A stretch of DNA of 64,000 bases from Enterovibrio baiacu (GCF_004120195.1 NZ_SCHN01000022.1:19392-83391); one strand, 5' to 3'; shown: positions 26,907 to 37,190, numbered from the stretch's first letter. Translations and numbers: made by a program. Notes: generated by a model from the letters alone, not told the origin.

Positions 26907-27212
26907 TTACTCTTCAGGCATCGGATAAGCGGGCATAAACACTTCTTGTAGCCTCATGCCTTTCATCACGGCATACCCTTGATAACAATCCAATCCATTC
27001 ACTGAAAATTCGAAAAAATACCGCGTTTGGATATTCAATGGGCCTTTTGGCCAACCAAACGTGTGGTTTCCTCGTGCAATAGAAACCAGCTGAACCCCCA
27101 CTTGCTGACAGCGGCGATTAATGTATTGCTTTGCGAGCTCACTTTGACGGCGCTGTTGCCAAAAGAGGCTCGCAACAACGGCGATTGCGATGATCCAAAA
27201 TAAATCACTCAT
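26907..27212 (-). CDS. DUF3301 family protein
   Basis: A 101-residue protein with one N-terminal membrane helix (LFWIIAIAVVASLFWQQRR), a QLVSIARGNHTFGWP segment and a Tyr-rich end typical of DUF3301. It overlaps the stop of the DUF3549 gene by 4 bp, so the two are coupled. Function unknown. Confidence 0.82.
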   Translation of the reverse strand: MSDLFWIIAIAVVASLFWQQRRQSELAKQYINRRCQQVGVQLVSIARGNHTFGWPKGPLNIQTRYFFEFSVNGLDCYQGYAVMKGMRLQEVFMPAYPMPEE

Positions 27213-28249
27213 GACGATTTCACCGATGCTTGCAGCTGCTGAACGGCATCCATCAATGCTTCAGAGGCGTGGCCATTGAGCAGGGATAGCATTTGAGGGC
27301 GCAATGTCGGGATCATGACGAGATCCGCCACCATCTGTTGGAAGAAGGTAGGATCTTTTTGATCCGCAACCGCAATCAAGAAGGTGTCGAGCAGTGCGTG
27401 ATCACTCAAGGCATGCCAGCATCGGCCGGCAATCGCGATCAGCATTTCTCTGTGTTGCAGCGCCGGGTAACTCAGTACCAGCGAGATGGTTTGCTGTAAC
27501 TGTGTAGACTCAGCCCCCGACAAGGCACGAACATAGGCAGAAAGTAAGAACAGGTCTGCGTCGTTCTGAGCCAGAATAGCCTTGATTTGCTCATCTATCC
27601 TGTCGGACAAAGAGGCGGGCAACACACAGTGTTCCAAGCACCCTAGCAGGGCGTAGCGCGGCGTGTCGGGAAGATTGGAAAGCGCCTTGCGAATGCGGGT
27701 TACATTATTGTGGCGGTCCATACGGGCGCACAAATCGGCTAACCCTTGCAGTCCGACACCTTGCCAGTCCTCCCAGCCGAGTTCGCCCGAGGTGTAGTGT
27801 TGAGCGTGATCGTAATATTGGCTGGCGGGCTGATTAAGTCGCGCGGTTAAAAAGGCATGGAACATCGCCTTCTTGTCATCTTGCGGCGTAAAGGTATATG
27901 GGTTTGCCGCGAGCTTTTCTTGCTCTTCTTCGGTGGGGGTTTTGTTGAGCGTAGACCCCATAGCCTGGGCAACGAACTGAATAAAATCGCCCAAGGCTGC
28001 TTGTTGGAGCAAGCCTCGTTCGTCCAACGGCATTTTCAAAAACCAAATCCAAGGCGATTGATTGGGTTGCCAAAAGGCGATGCCCATTTGCGCGTGTTGT
28101 TGCGCAGGAAAAGAGTAGGCGACACGGTTTTCTTCAATGGCGATAAAATCTTTGTTGCTGATTTCCGTGACGCGACGGCTCAGATCAAAAACCACAAAGT
28201 CGCAGTTGGCTTGGCTAAAAATGGCGTTAAGAGAAAGAGTATTTTCCAT
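27209..28249 (-). CDS. DUF3549 family protein
   Basis: A 346-residue, mainly helical protein of the vibrio DUF3549 family (NAIFSQANCDFVVFDLSRRV, FIQFVAQAMG). The ATG at 28249 follows AGAAGTGATC; the frame to 28309 is longer but lacks support. It is divergent from yqcC and coupled to the DUF3301 gene. Function unknown. Confidence 0.82.
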   Translation of the reverse strand: MENTLSLNAIFSQANCDFVVFDLSRRVTEISNKDFIAIEENRVAYSFPAQQHAQMGIAFWQPNQSPWIWFLKMPLDERGLLQQAALGDFIQFVAQAMGSTLNKTPTEEEQEKLAANPYTFTPQDDKKAMFHAFLTARLNQPASQYYDHAQHYTSGELGWEDWQGVGLQGLADLCARMDRHNNVTRIRKALSNLPDTPRYALLGCLEHCVLPASLSDRIDEQIKAILAQNDADLFLLSAYVRALSGAESTQLQQTISLVLSYPALQHREMLIAIAGRCWHALSDHALLDTFLIAVADQKDPTFFQQMVADLVMIPTLRPQMLSLLNGHASEALMDAVQQLQASVKSS

Positions 28250-28429
28250 GATCACTTCTAATTGGTCGTGCCGTCGTTGGCGTAATGCGAAGAATGGCCA
28301 GTGTATCAATCCCGCATGTTGAAAGCGGGGGAGAACGGTAACAAGGCTTTTCGCTGAGCGTTATGAATAGTGATATGCTTGCGCCAAGTAAGAAATTCAA
28401 CCCATACGACCAGATAAGAGACAAAATCT

Positions 28430-28756
28430 ATGAGCCAACACCAAGATGTAAAGGTGCTGCTGGTCAGTCTGCAGCAAGTACTCGAGCAACATGGGCACTG
28501 GCAATCAATCCCTCCTTCTGATGAAGCCTTGTCGAGTGTTGAACCTTTTTCTGTTGATACCTTAACGTGTACCGAATGGCTGCAGTGGGTATTCATTTCG
28601 AAAATGCGCCAGTTGGTCGATCATGAATTGCCGCTTCCTTCGGCTTTCTCAATTTCGCCGTATGTTGAAGAAGCGCTTAATGGCGCGCATGGACGCGATG
28701 CGATTGCCCGCGTAACTCAAGATATTGACGCACTTTTCCAAACCTCCTCTCAGTGA
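28430..28756 (+). CDS. yqcC: YqcC family protein
   Basis: A 108-residue protein (SLQQVLEQHGHW, EWLQWVFISKMRQLVDHELPLP) of the YqcC family, function unknown. It starts the yqcC-truC pair, 12 bp before truC, as in E. coli. Confidence 0.9.
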   Translation: MSQHQDVKVLLVSLQQVLEQHGHWQSIPPSDEALSSVEPFSVDTLTCTEWLQWVFISKMRQLVDHELPLPSAFSISPYVEEALNGAHGRDAIARVTQDIDALFQTSSQ

Positions 28757-28768
28757 TAACGACGTAAG

Positions 28769-29500
28769 ATGCAAATCGAATTAGAAATACTCTATCGCGA
28801 TGAATGGCTCATCGCTGTAAATAAACCTTCCGGCATGCTGGTGCATCGCTCTTGGCTCGATAAAGGTGAAACGCGCTTTGTTATGCAAACACTTCGTGAC
28901 CAAATCGGCCAGCATGTTTTCCCTTTGCATCGATTAGACCGCCCTACGTCCGGGGTGCTGCTTTTTGCGTTGTCCTCTGAAATGGCCGCGGAAATGATGC
29001 CAAAGTTTGCGGGTCGCGATATTCATAAAACCTATCATGCGATTGTTCGCGGCTGGATTCAGAAAGGGGCGACGCTTGATTACGCATTAAAAGAAGAGCT
29101 GGATAAGATTGCAGATAAGAAAGCGACCAAAGAGCCAGAAGCTAAAGAAGCGATCACCGAGTACCGTCCAATTGCTCATGCTGAGTTACCGATCCCAATG
29201 GGGCGCTATCAAAGCTGTCGATACACGCTGGTGGAAATGAAACCGCACACGGGGCGTAAACACCAATTACGTCGCCATATGCACCATTTAAGCCATCACA
29301 TCGTTGGTGATGTGAACCATGGTGACGGTAGGCACAATCGATTGTTTCGCGATGAATTCGACTGCCATCAACTCTTGCTGCATGCATCAAGCACGCAGTT
29401 TATTCACCCAGTGACGGGGGAAGATGTACACATTGAAGCGAAGGTTGATTCTGTGTGGCGTCGCGTGCTGGATGGATTAGCGCTGCACGATGAGCTGTAG
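28769..29500 (+). CDS. truC: tRNA pseudouridine(65) synthase
   Basis: A 243-residue RluA-family synthase that makes pseudouridine 65 in some tRNAs. The catalytic Asp lies in PLHRLDRPTSGVLLFA. Other family blocks are AVNKPSGMLVHRS, the EMKPHTGRKHQLRRHMHHL motif and LLLHASSTQFIHP. The context with yqcC supports TruC over other RluA paralogues. Confidence 0.94.
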   Translation: MQIELEILYRDEWLIAVNKPSGMLVHRSWLDKGETRFVMQTLRDQIGQHVFPLHRLDRPTSGVLLFALSSEMAAEMMPKFAGRDIHKTYHAIVRGWIQKGATLDYALKEELDKIADKKATKEPEAKEAITEYRPIAHAELPIPMGRYQSCRYTLVEMKPHTGRKHQLRRHMHHLSHHIVGDVNHGDGRHNRLFRDEFDCHQLLLHASSTQFIHPVTGEDVHIEAKVDSVWRRVLDGLALHDEL

Positions 29501-29525
29501 AAAGACGCGCTTGATGCTGTAAAAC

Positions 29526-29555
29526 AAAAAAACCGCCGATATCAGGCGGTTTTTT
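29526..29555. terminator. Bidirectional terminator between truC and yaeH
   Basis: Hairpin AACCGCC-GATATCA-GGCGGTT with A and T runs on either side. Confidence 0.87.
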
Positions 29556-29573
29556 CATTCTCGCTATGTGTGA

Positions 29574-29951
29574 TTATAGCTTTTCGAGATCGGCTTCGAT
29601 CTCGGCGATCTTGCTGGCGACCACTTTTTCTAAGTGGCGGAGATCGTGAAGAATCTTCTTCTTGGTATCCTGTTCGCCTTGCTCTTTTCTCACGATCTTA
29701 TCGAGCTCATCGACCACCAAAGACAGACTACGGTTGATCTCAGTCACTTCGCGGAAAAGGCCACTGCCACTGTCTACGACGACATTCTTACGTTGGCGTG
29801 GGTATTTAAACTTCACACTCTTCGCGAATAGCTCGCCCTTAGACTTATGAAAATAAATTTTCAGTGTGTCGGAGTTTGCTTCTTGGCGCAGGGTGTAACG
29901 TTCGATGTTTTCAGGATTTTCGATGCCGATGTTCACAAGATTCTGATACAT
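29574..29951 (-). CDS. yaeH: UPF0325 / DUF3461 protein YaeH
   Basis: A 125-residue cytosolic protein nearly identical in pattern to E. coli YaeH ([38 protein letters not shown]-terminal [13 protein letters not shown]). The function is unknown. In E. coli it also lies on the glnD side of map-rpsB; dapD, present there between them, is absent here. Confidence 0.92.
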   Translation of the reverse strand: MYQNLVNIGIENPENIERYTLRQEANSDTLKIYFHKSKGELFAKSVKFKYPRQRKNVVVDSGSGLFREVTEINRSLSLVVDELDKIVRKEQGEQDTKKKILHDLRHLEKVVASKIAEIEADLEKL

Positions 29952-30102
29952 AACTACCTCTATACGAGCACACTGAATGAATTGTGAAAATAGATTGCTT
30001 CACTGTAGCAGTTGCGTGCATCGACCCCCAATAGCCGAAATGATCAAAGACTGAGACTTGTGGTCAAGATCGCCTCACGCCGTTCGTTGGGGATCTTTCC
30101 CG

Positions 30103-32724
30103 TTAAGATGCATCATTTATTGCATCGAACAGCGCTTCTTTCAGTGATGTCTGTTGTTCTTCTGAAAGGCTTTGGCGCTCGTTATCCGTCACGATGAAAA
30201 AGTCTTCTGCACGTTCACCAATGGTAGTGATTTTCGCCGCTTGCAATGACACTTTTTCTCTCGCCAATATCGCGCCCACGCGAGCCAGCAACCCTGGTGT
30301 ATCTAAGGCTACAAGCTCAATAAGTGTTCGTCGACCTGTGCGGGTAGGGATGAAATTGACCTGAGTTTTTACGTTAAACGCCATCAATTTACGTGATGCA
30401 CGGCGGCAAGGTAGCGTGATGGCACCCTCTTGCATCAGTGCATGGGTCACCCCTTCTTTAATTTTGGTGTGACGGTCTGATGAGATGGCTTCGTTGTTTG
30501 CATCCAGCACCATAAAGGTATCCAGTGCGAAGCCATCTTTACTGGTCATGATCTGTGCATCATGCACGCTGAGGTTTTTCTTATCGAGCGAAGCAACAAC
30601 GCGTGCGAAAAGACTTGGCCTGTCTTGGCTATAAACAAAAAGCTCTGTACCGCCACGGGTGGCATTTTTGCTGACGAGCACGAGTGGTTCATCACTGTCG
30701 TGTGCGAGGATATTTTCGCTATGCCAGGCAATTTGCTTGTGTGTATGACGTAAGAAATAATCGGCCTTGAATCGCTGCCACAACAGCTCTATTTCTCTTG
30801 GCGGGTGGCCATTCATTCTCAACAGCGCGGAAGCGAGTTGCTGGTTGTGCCTGATGCGCTCTCGGATATCAGGCGGGTTCTCAAGGCCTCGACGCAGCGC
30901 TTTCTGCGTGGAGTAATACAATTCAGCCAGTAGGGTGCGCTTCCAACTGTTCCAAAGTTCAGGGTTGGTGGCATTGATATCGGCAACGGTCAGACAAATG
31001 AGGTAATCGAGTCGTTCCTCATCACGGACGGATTTCGCGAACTCAGTAATTACATCAGGATCATAGATATCGCGGCGCTGTGCCGTGACGGACATCAGCA
31101 AGTGATTTTTAACTAACCAACTGACTAGGTTGGCTTCTGGACGTGAAAATCCGTGCTCAATACAGAAAGTATGTGCTTCTTCTGCCCCTATTTCTGAGTG
31201 GTCACCGCCACGGCCTTTTCCTATGTCGTGGAAAATGGCTGCGAGTAACAGCAATTCGGGTTTTGCTAAACGCGGGTAGATATCACAGCAAATCGGGTGT
31301 TTTTCGCGATTTTCATCATTGTTGTAGCCGTTGATGTGCTTGAGCAGACGAATGGTATGTTCATCGACGGTGTACGCGTGGAATAGGTCAAACTGCATTT
31401 GCCCTACAATTTGGCTCCATTGCGGCAAATACGCGGATAACACGCCGTGCTTGTGCATCAATAAAAACGCTTTATGCAGGGCATTTGGGTGGCGAGTGAG
31501 CGCGATAAATTTCTCTTTTGCTTCAGGAATGTCGCAAAGAAATCGGTTTAAACGGCGTCTGGCTGTGCGCAGCTGACGCAGTGTCGGCGCAGAGATGGAT
31601 TCGATCGACTTGTCATTCGCGATATGCAGAAACATATCAATGATGGTATCGGGACGCGCTTGGAATAGGGCGGGTTTTCTCGCTTCAATTTGACGTCCAC
31701 GACGCTGGAAGTCATCGCTAAGCACTTCAATTTTCTTATGATCTGGCTCGTCCTCAATGGCTTGTGCAAACAAGCGGATCAACATTTTGTTCAGTTCCGA
31801 CACGCGGCCTAATGTGCGATAGAAATCCTTCATCATCAGTTCAATGCCACGGTTGCCTTCCCCTTTGTATTCGAGGGTCTCGGCCACGGATGGTTGGTGA
31901 GAGAAGGTGAGGCGGTTGTCGTAGCGTCGCAATTCGAGGTGAAGGGCGAAACGAATGCGCCACAGCATGGTTTGGCATTCATCCAGTTCACGGAATTCGG
32001 CGTCTGTCAGGAAACCGTATTTGCTCATTTCACGCAGGCTTGTCGCGCCAAAGTGACGTCGAGCAATCCAACTTAGTGTATGAATATCGCGAAGACCACC
32101 TGGGCTGGATTTGATATCCGGCTCGAGGTTGTAAGCGGTGTCATGGTACCGCGCGTGACGATCCCGCTGTTCTTGTACTTTGGCTTGGAAGAATTTGTCG
32201 CTCGGCCAGAATTGTTCAGAATGAATGCGGTTTTTTAATTGATGGAAAATACGTTCGCTGCCGCAGAGCAATCTTGCTTCTTGCAAGTTGGTCGCGACGG
32301 TAAGGTCATCTAACCCGACATCCAAGCACTCAGAAAGGGTTCTGACGCTATGACCGACCTCGAGCTTTAAATCCCAAAGCAAGGTAACAAATTCACTCAG
32401 ACGCGCTTCATACTGCTTTTCAATGCCGCTCTCGCTGAGGATCAGAAGGTCGATGTCTGACAATGGGTGAAGTTCGCTGCGGCCATAACCACCCACCGCA
32501 ATCAATGCGAGGTTGGGGTTGTGGTTAAACGCGTAATGTTGCCAGAGCCGTTGAAGAAGTGCGTCGATGAACTCTGCACGCTGGTAAACCAAGTCGTTCA
32601 CAGGTGCATGAGCAAGAAATGCCGCTTTTTGAGCGTCACCAAACAAGGTTAATTGGTGTTTTAGCTCGGGCACATTGAGTTGTTCTTCTGTTAGATCTTG
32701 AGGCTGGAGCAGAACGTCGTTCAT
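30103..32724 (-). CDS. glnD: Bifunctional [protein-PII] uridylyltransferase / uridylyl-removing enzyme
   Basis: An 873-residue nitrogen sensor that uridylylates or deuridylylates PII in response to glutamine. Domains in order: nucleotidyltransferase with GGYGRSELHPLSDIDLLIL (near residue 80-95), a helical linker, an HD domain with AIFHDIGKGRGGDHSEIGA (near 450), and two C-terminal ACT domains (YSQDRPSLFARVVASLDKK and VALDTPGLLARVGAILA). Complete and of normal length. It is divergent from nothing nearby; it follows map on the same strand after a terminator. Confidence 0.97.
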   Translation of the reverse strand: MNDVLLQPQDLTEEQLNVPELKHQLTLFGDAQKAAFLAHAPVNDLVYQRAEFIDALLQRLWQHYAFNHNPNLALIAVGGYGRSELHPLSDIDLLILSESGIEKQYEARLSEFVTLLWDLKLEVGHSVRTLSECLDVGLDDLTVATNLQEARLLCGSERIFHQLKNRIHSEQFWPSDKFFQAKVQEQRDRHARYHDTAYNLEPDIKSSPGGLRDIHTLSWIARRHFGATSLREMSKYGFLTDAEFRELDECQTMLWRIRFALHLELRRYDNRLTFSHQPSVAETLEYKGEGNRGIELMMKDFYRTLGRVSELNKMLIRLFAQAIEDEPDHKKIEVLSDDFQRRGRQIEARKPALFQARPDTIIDMFLHIANDKSIESISAPTLRQLRTARRRLNRFLCDIPEAKEKFIALTRHPNALHKAFLLMHKHGVLSAYLPQWSQIVGQMQFDLFHAYTVDEHTIRLLKHINGYNNDENREKHPICCDIYPRLAKPELLLLAAIFHDIGKGRGGDHSEIGAEEAHTFCIEHGFSRPEANLVSWLVKNHLLMSVTAQRRDIYDPDVITEFAKSVRDEERLDYLICLTVADINATNPELWNSWKRTLLAELYYSTQKALRRGLENPPDIRERIRHNQQLASALLRMNGHPPREIELLWQRFKADYFLRHTHKQIAWHSENILAHDSDEPLVLVSKNATRGGTELFVYSQDRPSLFARVVASLDKKNLSVHDAQIMTSKDGFALDTFMVLDANNEAISSDRHTKIKEGVTHALMQEGAITLPCRRASRKLMAFNVKTQVNFIPTRTGRRTLIELVALDTPGLLARVGAILAREKVSLQAAKITTIGERAEDFFIVTDNERQSLSEEQQTSLKEALFDAINDAS

Positions 32725-32829
32725 TGTCTTCCTTGATATTTCTTTTGAGTAAAACCCAAATCAATCAGCGCAAAAAAGATTGCCTACTCACCCTATGTTT
32801 TTTATTGCGTTCTGTCGGTGAGGTAGAAA

Positions 32830-32857
32830 CAAAAAAGCCGGCACTAAGGCCGACTTC
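32830..32857 (-). terminator. map terminator
   Basis: Minus strand AGTCGGC-CTTAGT-GCCGGCT followed by a T run, just after the map stop codon. Confidence 0.8.
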
Positions 32858-32868
32858 ACTGTAGATGA

Positions 32869-33666
32869 TTAAGCGTTGTTCAGAATACGTGGAAGCGATT
32901 CATCACTGCGCAGGGTGAGAATTTCACACCCATTATCGGTAACCAAAATGGTGTGTTCCCACTGCGCTGATTTTTTACCATCAACGGTGTAAACCGTCCA
33001 ACCGTCGTCTTCGTCCAATACGGTGCCGAATTTGCCTGCATTGATCATCGGCTCGATGGTGAAACACATGCCTTTTTGGATCAGGGTGCGGTCACTGTTC
33101 TTGTAGTGAACAACTTGCGGTTCTTCATGGAACTGCGCGCCGATACCGTGGCCGCAGTAGTCTTTCACGATAGAGTAACGCTTAGGGCGGTTCTTGATGA
33201 ATTTTTGAATTTCAGTGCCTAAATCGCCAATGCGCGCACCTGGCTTAACCTTTTTCAGTGCTTGATAAAGGCTTTCCTGCGCAACGTGGCACAAGGCTTT
33301 ATCTTCAGCAGAAACGTCACCGATCAAGAACATCTTAGAGGTGTCGCCGTGGTAGCCATCTTTTATAACGGTGATATCAATATTGAGAATGTCACCATCT
33401 TTTAGCACATCGCTTTGATTAGGAATGCCGTGGCAAACAATGTGGTTGATAGAGGTACAAATCGATTTTGGGAACCCGTGATAATTGAGCGGTGCCGGAA
33501 TCGCGTTTTGCGTCTCAGTGATGAACGTGTGGCAAATGTCGTCCAACTCTTGGGTGGTGACACCCACTTTGACGTGCTCTTCGATCATCTCTAGTACTTG
33601 TGCCGCAAGGCGACCTGCCTCGCGCATTTTTTCGATTTCTTCAGCCGATTTAATAGTCGCGCTCAT
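32869..33666 (-). CDS. map: Methionine aminopeptidase, type I
   Basis: A 265-residue dinuclear metallopeptidase that removes initiator Met. Metal ligands are seen in INIDITVIKDGYHGDTSKMF (two Asp), CGHGIGAQFHEEP (His), FTIEPMINAG (Glu) and SAQWEHTILVT (Glu). The start follows GAGAGATAGCA. It is divergent from rpsB, as in E. coli. Confidence 0.96.
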   Translation of the reverse strand: MSATIKSAEEIEKMREAGRLAAQVLEMIEEHVKVGVTTQELDDICHTFITETQNAIPAPLNYHGFPKSICTSINHIVCHGIPNQSDVLKDGDILNIDITVIKDGYHGDTSKMFLIGDVSAEDKALCHVAQESLYQALKKVKPGARIGDLGTEIQKFIKNRPKRYSIVKDYCGHGIGAQFHEEPQVVHYKNSDRTLIQKGMCFTIEPMINAGKFGTVLDEDDGWTVYTVDGKKSAQWEHTILVTDNGCEILTLRSDESLPRILNNA

Positions 33667-33796
33667 TGCTATCTCTCAGTTGGTTCCCTTATTTGGTAAG
33701 GGATGAATTGATTGCTATGGGCACATATTATCAATCGCATCGCCATGTGGGAACCTCAAGCCGACAAGCAATGACTTTTTTATGCTGGATTTACGG

Positions 33797-33825
33797 TCGC
33801 TTTTTATGGTATAAAGCGCGCCGAA
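33797..33825 (+). promoter_or_regulatory. Probable rpsB-tsf promoter
   Basis: An extended -10 TGGTATAAA followed by a GC-rich discriminator (GCGCGCC), as expected for a stringently controlled ribosomal promoter. The -35 (TCGCTT) is weak. The start would be near 33831. Confidence 0.5.
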
Positions 33826-33830
33826 ATACG

Positions 33831-33983
33831 CCTTCTTAGTAAATCTGCAAAACAGGTTCTAAGCAGGGGTGTTTCATTATTGATTAATATAACTCACACA
33901 CATATCGACACATGCTCCGGGGTGCCCGTTTAGGGTCGGATGTATGGGATATGTGGAGGCCTAACCCCCTAGAGGAATTTAAA
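33831..33983 (+). promoter_or_regulatory. rpsB 5' leader (S2-binding, t44/tff type)
   Basis: A roughly 150-nt untranslated leader with GCTCCGGGGTGCCCGTTTAG, GTGGAGGCC and AACCCCCTAGAGG, resembling the conserved gammaproteobacterial rpsB leader through which S2 represses its own operon. The longer open frame starting at 33912 is this leader and not protein. Confidence 0.6.
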
Positions 33984-34712
33984 ATGGCTACTGTTTCAAT
34001 GCGCGACATGCTTAAAGCTGGTGTTCACTTCGGTCACCAAACTCGTTACTGGAACCCTAAGATGAAGCCATTCATCTTTGGTGCACGTAACAAGGTTCAT
34101 ATCATTAACCTAGAAAAAACTGTACCAATGTTCAACGAAGTACTTGGCGAACTGACTAAAGTTGGTGAGCGTAAAGGTAAAGTACTTTTCGTTGGTACTA
34201 AGCGTGCCGCGAGCGATTCTGTAAAAGCAGCTGCAGAAAGCTGTGACCAGTTCTACGTGAACAACCGCTGGTTGGGCGGTATGTTGACTAACTGGAAAAC
34301 AGTTCGCATGTCAATCAAGCGTCTTAAAGAGCTAGAAGTTCAAGCAACTGACGGTACTTTCGAGAAGCTGACTAAGAAAGAAGCCCTAATGCGTACTCGC
34401 GAAATGGAGAAACTAGAAAAATCTCTTGGCGGTATCAAAAACATGGGTGGTCTTCCTGACGCACTATTCGTTATCGATGCAGATCACGAGCACATCGCGA
34501 TTAAAGAAGCGAACAACCTGGGTATCCCAGTATACGCAGTAGTTGATACCAACTCTGATCCAGATGGCGTTGATTTCGTTATCCCAGGTAACGACGACGC
34601 AATCCGCGCTGTTCAACTGTACCTGAACGCTGCAGCACAGTCTTACAAAGAAGGCCGTAGCCAGGACATCGTAGCTCAAGCTGAAGACGAGCTAGTTGAA
34701 GTCGCTGAGTAA
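33984..34712 (+). CDS. rpsB: 30S ribosomal protein S2
   Basis: A 242-residue ribosomal protein. [20 protein letters not shown] and the [14 protein letters not shown] block are invariant. The start follows GAGGAATTTAAA. It is first in the rpsB-tsf operon. Confidence 0.98.
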   Translation: MATVSMRDMLKAGVHFGHQTRYWNPKMKPFIFGARNKVHIINLEKTVPMFNEVLGELTKVGERKGKVLFVGTKRAASDSVKAAAESCDQFYVNNRWLGGMLTNWKTVRMSIKRLKELEVQATDGTFEKLTKKEALMRTREMEKLEKSLGGIKNMGGLPDALFVIDADHEHIAIKEANNLGIPVYAVVDTNSDPDGVDFVIPGNDDAIRAVQLYLNAAAQSYKEGRSQDIVAQAEDELVEVAE

Positions 34713-34781
34713 TATTTGCTCTTTGTGAGCATTCTTAGCAATCACGCTGTCATGAACGGCGCTGTAAGCTAAGTAGGTTAG

Positions 34782-34810
34782 CAGGGGCCCATTTATGGCC
34801 CCTGATTTTT
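34782..34810 (+). terminator. Attenuator-like terminator between rpsB and tsf
   Basis: Hairpin CAGGGGCC-CATTTAT-GGCCCCTG followed by ATTTTTA, inside the operon. Partial termination here would set the S2 to EF-Ts ratio, as is known in E. coli. Confidence 0.75.
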
Positions 34811-34840
34811 ACCCAAAAGTTTCGAATCGAGGAATGAACA

Positions 34841-35683
34841 ATGGCTGTTACCGCTGCCCTGGTAAAAGAACTGCGCGACCGCACTGGCGCAGGCATGATG
34901 GAATGTAAGAAAGCGCTTGTTGAAACTAACGGCGACATCGAACTAGCAATCGAAAACATGCGCAAGAGTGGCGCTGCGAAAGCTGCTAAGAAAGCAGGCA
35001 ACATCGCTGCTGAAGGCGCGATCATCATCAAAGATGCTGATGGTGTAGCTGCTCTAGTAGAAGTTAACTGCCAAACTGACTTCGTAGCAAAAGATGGTAA
35101 CTTCACTGCATTTGCAAACGAAGTTGCTGACGCTGCTCTAGCGTCTAAAGCGACTGTTGAAGAACTGCAAGCGCAATTCGAAGAAGCACGTATCGCTCTA
35201 GTTACTAAGATCGGTGAGAACATCTCAATCCGTCGCGTTCAGTACGTAGAAGGCGCTTCAATTGCTTCTTACCGTCACGGTGAGCGCATTGGTGTTGTTG
35301 TTGCTGGTGAAGGCGACGCAGAAGTTCTTAAGCACGTTGCAATGCACGTTGCAGCTTCTAAGCCAGAATACGTTAACCCAGAAGACGTACCTGCTGACGT
35401 AGTAGCAAAAGAACAACAAATCCAAGTTGAAATCGCGATGAACGAAGGCAAGCCTCAAGACATCGCTGAGAAAATGGTTATCGGTCGTATGAAGAAATTC
35501 ACCGGTGAAGTTTCTCTGACTGGCCAACCTTTCATCATGGAGCCTAAGAAAACTGTAGGCGAAATCCTGAAAGAAAAAGGCGCTACTGTTTCTAACTTCG
35601 TTCGCCTAGAAGTAGGTGAAGGTATCGAGAAAGCTCAAGAAATGAGCTTCGCAGAAGAAGTTGCTGCAGCTCAGAAAGGTTAA
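34841..35683 (+). CDS. tsf: Elongation factor Ts
   Basis: A 280-residue guanine-nucleotide exchange factor for EF-Tu. The N-terminal UBA-like part carries [20 protein letters not shown] and [11 protein letters not shown] follows. The start follows GAGGAATGAACA. Codon use is that of a highly expressed gene. Confidence 0.98.
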   Translation: MAVTAALVKELRDRTGAGMMECKKALVETNGDIELAIENMRKSGAAKAAKKAGNIAAEGAIIIKDADGVAALVEVNCQTDFVAKDGNFTAFANEVADAALASKATVEELQAQFEEARIALVTKIGENISIRRVQYVEGASIASYRHGERIGVVVAGEGDAEVLKHVAMHVAASKPEYVNPEDVPADVVAKEQQIQVEIAMNEGKPQDIAEKMVIGRMKKFTGEVSLTGQPFIMEPKKTVGEILKEKGATVSNFVRLEVGEGIEKAQEMSFAEEVAAAQKG

Positions 35684-35701
35684 TCCCTTTTTTGAGAACC
35701 C

Positions 35702-35730
35702 AAAAGACCGCAGAATCCTGCGGTCTTTTT
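35702..35730 (+). terminator. tsf terminator
   Basis: Hairpin AAGACCGCAG-AATC-CTGCGGTCTT with T run, 19 bp after the tsf stop. Confidence 0.9.
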
Positions 35731-35772
35731 ACAATCCCATCCGTATAAGTTAAGTGCCTAAAGGTCGTGAGC

Positions 35773-36501
35773 ATGACTACAAACCCAAAACCAGCTTATC
35801 AACGAATTTTGCTTAAATTGAGCGGCGAAGCGCTGCAAGGAAAAGAAGGGTTCGGTATCGACCCAGCAATTCTTGACCGTATGGCTCAAGAAATTAAAGA
35901 ACTTGTTGAACTTGGTGTACAAGTTGGCTTGGTTATCGGCGGTGGTAACCTATTCCGTGGCGCAGGTCTTGCCGAAGCGGGTATGAACAGGGTTGTGGGC
36001 GACCACATGGGTATGCTGGCTACCGTGATGAACGGCCTGGCGATGCGCGATGCGCTACACCGTGCCTATGTGAACGCGCGGGTTATGTCTGCAATTCCTC
36101 TTAATGGTGTGTGTGACAGCTACAACTGGGCAGAAGCAATCAGTCAGCTTCGTAATGGCCGTGTAGTGATTTTCTCTGCGGGTACAGGTAACCCATTCTT
36201 CACCACTGACTCAGCTGCATGTTTGCGCGGTATTGAAATCGAGTCAGACATCGTGATTAAAGCCACTAAAGTTGATGGTGTGTTCACTGACGACCCAGCG
36301 AAGAACCCTGACGCGGTGCTCTACAGCCACCTGACTTACCAAGACGTGCTAGAAAAAGAATTGAAAGTGATGGACTTAGCTGCATTCACTTTGGCACGTG
36401 ATCACAAGATGCCTATGCGTGTATTTAACATGAATAAGCCGGGCGCGTTGCGCCGAGTTGTGATGGGTGAGCAAGAAGGCACACTAATTAATAACGGTTA
36501 A
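35773..36501 (+). CDS. pyrH: UMP kinase
   Basis: A 242-residue hexameric bacterial UMP kinase that makes [33 protein letters not shown] and [17 protein letters not shown] are signature segments. The ATG at 35773 is used; a GTG at 35767 is in frame but less likely. Confidence 0.97.
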   Translation: MTTNPKPAYQRILLKLSGEALQGKEGFGIDPAILDRMAQEIKELVELGVQVGLVIGGGNLFRGAGLAEAGMNRVVGDHMGMLATVMNGLAMRDALHRAYVNARVMSAIPLNGVCDSYNWAEAISQLRNGRVVIFSAGTGNPFFTTDSAACLRGIEIESDIVIKATKVDGVFTDDPAKNPDAVLYSHLTYQDVLEKELKVMDLAAFTLARDHKMPMRVFNMNKPGALRRVVMGEQEGTLINNG

Positions 36502-36557
36502 TCAAAATTAGTGGCATAATCCGCTAATTAGAAAAAAGAATCTTCAAGGATACTCTC

Positions 36558-37115
36558 GTGATCAATGAAATTAACGCAGATGCGAAAGAACGCATGCAGA
36601 AAAGCGTTGAAGCGCTGAAGAATAATCTGTCTAAAATCCGTACTGGCCGTGCGCATCCTGCACTGCTTGATGGTCTAACTGTCGAATATTACGGTGCGCC
36701 AACGCCACTTAAGCAATTGGCATCTATTGTTGCTGAAGACTCTCGTACACTTGCGATCACTGTATTCGATCGTTCAGTGACACAAGCTGTTGAAAAAGCA
36801 ATCATGAGCTCTAGCTTGGGTCTCAACCCAATGTCTGCGGGTACGGTTATCCGTGTTCCATTGCCTCCGCTAACAGAAGAGCGTCGTCGTGACCTCGTTA
36901 AAATTGTTCGCGCTGAAGCTGAGCAAGGCCGTGTTGCTGTGCGTAACATCCGTCGTGATGCAAACGGTGACCTGAAAGGTCTTCTGAAAGAAAAAGAAAT
37001 TTCTGAAGATGATGACCGTCGTGGTCAAGACGACATCCAAAAGCTGACTGACGCGGCAGTAAAAGAGATTGACGCGATTCTTGAAGCGAAAGAAAAAGAG
37101 TTGATGGAAGTCTAA
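36558..37115 (+). CDS. frr: Ribosome recycling factor
   Basis: A 185-residue protein that splits post-termination ribosomes with [38 protein letters not shown] and [11 protein letters not shown] are typical. The start is GTG after AAGGATACTCTC. Confidence 0.98.
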   Translation: MINEINADAKERMQKSVEALKNNLSKIRTGRAHPALLDGLTVEYYGAPTPLKQLASIVAEDSRTLAITVFDRSVTQAVEKAIMSSSLGLNPMSAGTVIRVPLPPLTEERRRDLVKIVRAEAEQGRVAVRNIRRDANGDLKGLLKEKEISEDDDRRGQDDIQKLTDAAVKEIDAILEAKEKELMEV

Positions 37116-37143
37116 TTCCGGCTACACTCTGATTCCGTTGCCG

Positions 37144-37173
37144 AAGCGCTGTGCTAGCAGTACAGCGCTTTTT
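37144..37173 (+). terminator. frr terminator
   Basis: Perfect 9-bp stem AAGCGCTGT/ACAGCGCTT with a 9-nt loop and a short T run, before uppS. Confidence 0.8.
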
Positions 37174-37190
37174 ATTTGCGAAGGATAATC

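Noticed and set aside
33912..33983. N-terminal extension of rpsB
   Set aside because: It is the structured leader; S2 begins MATVSMRDM with a good Shine-Dalgarno at 33984.
34750..35223. 157-codon antisense frame over tsf
   Set aside because: A low-complexity Ala/Ser-rich translation of the strongly biased codons of tsf.
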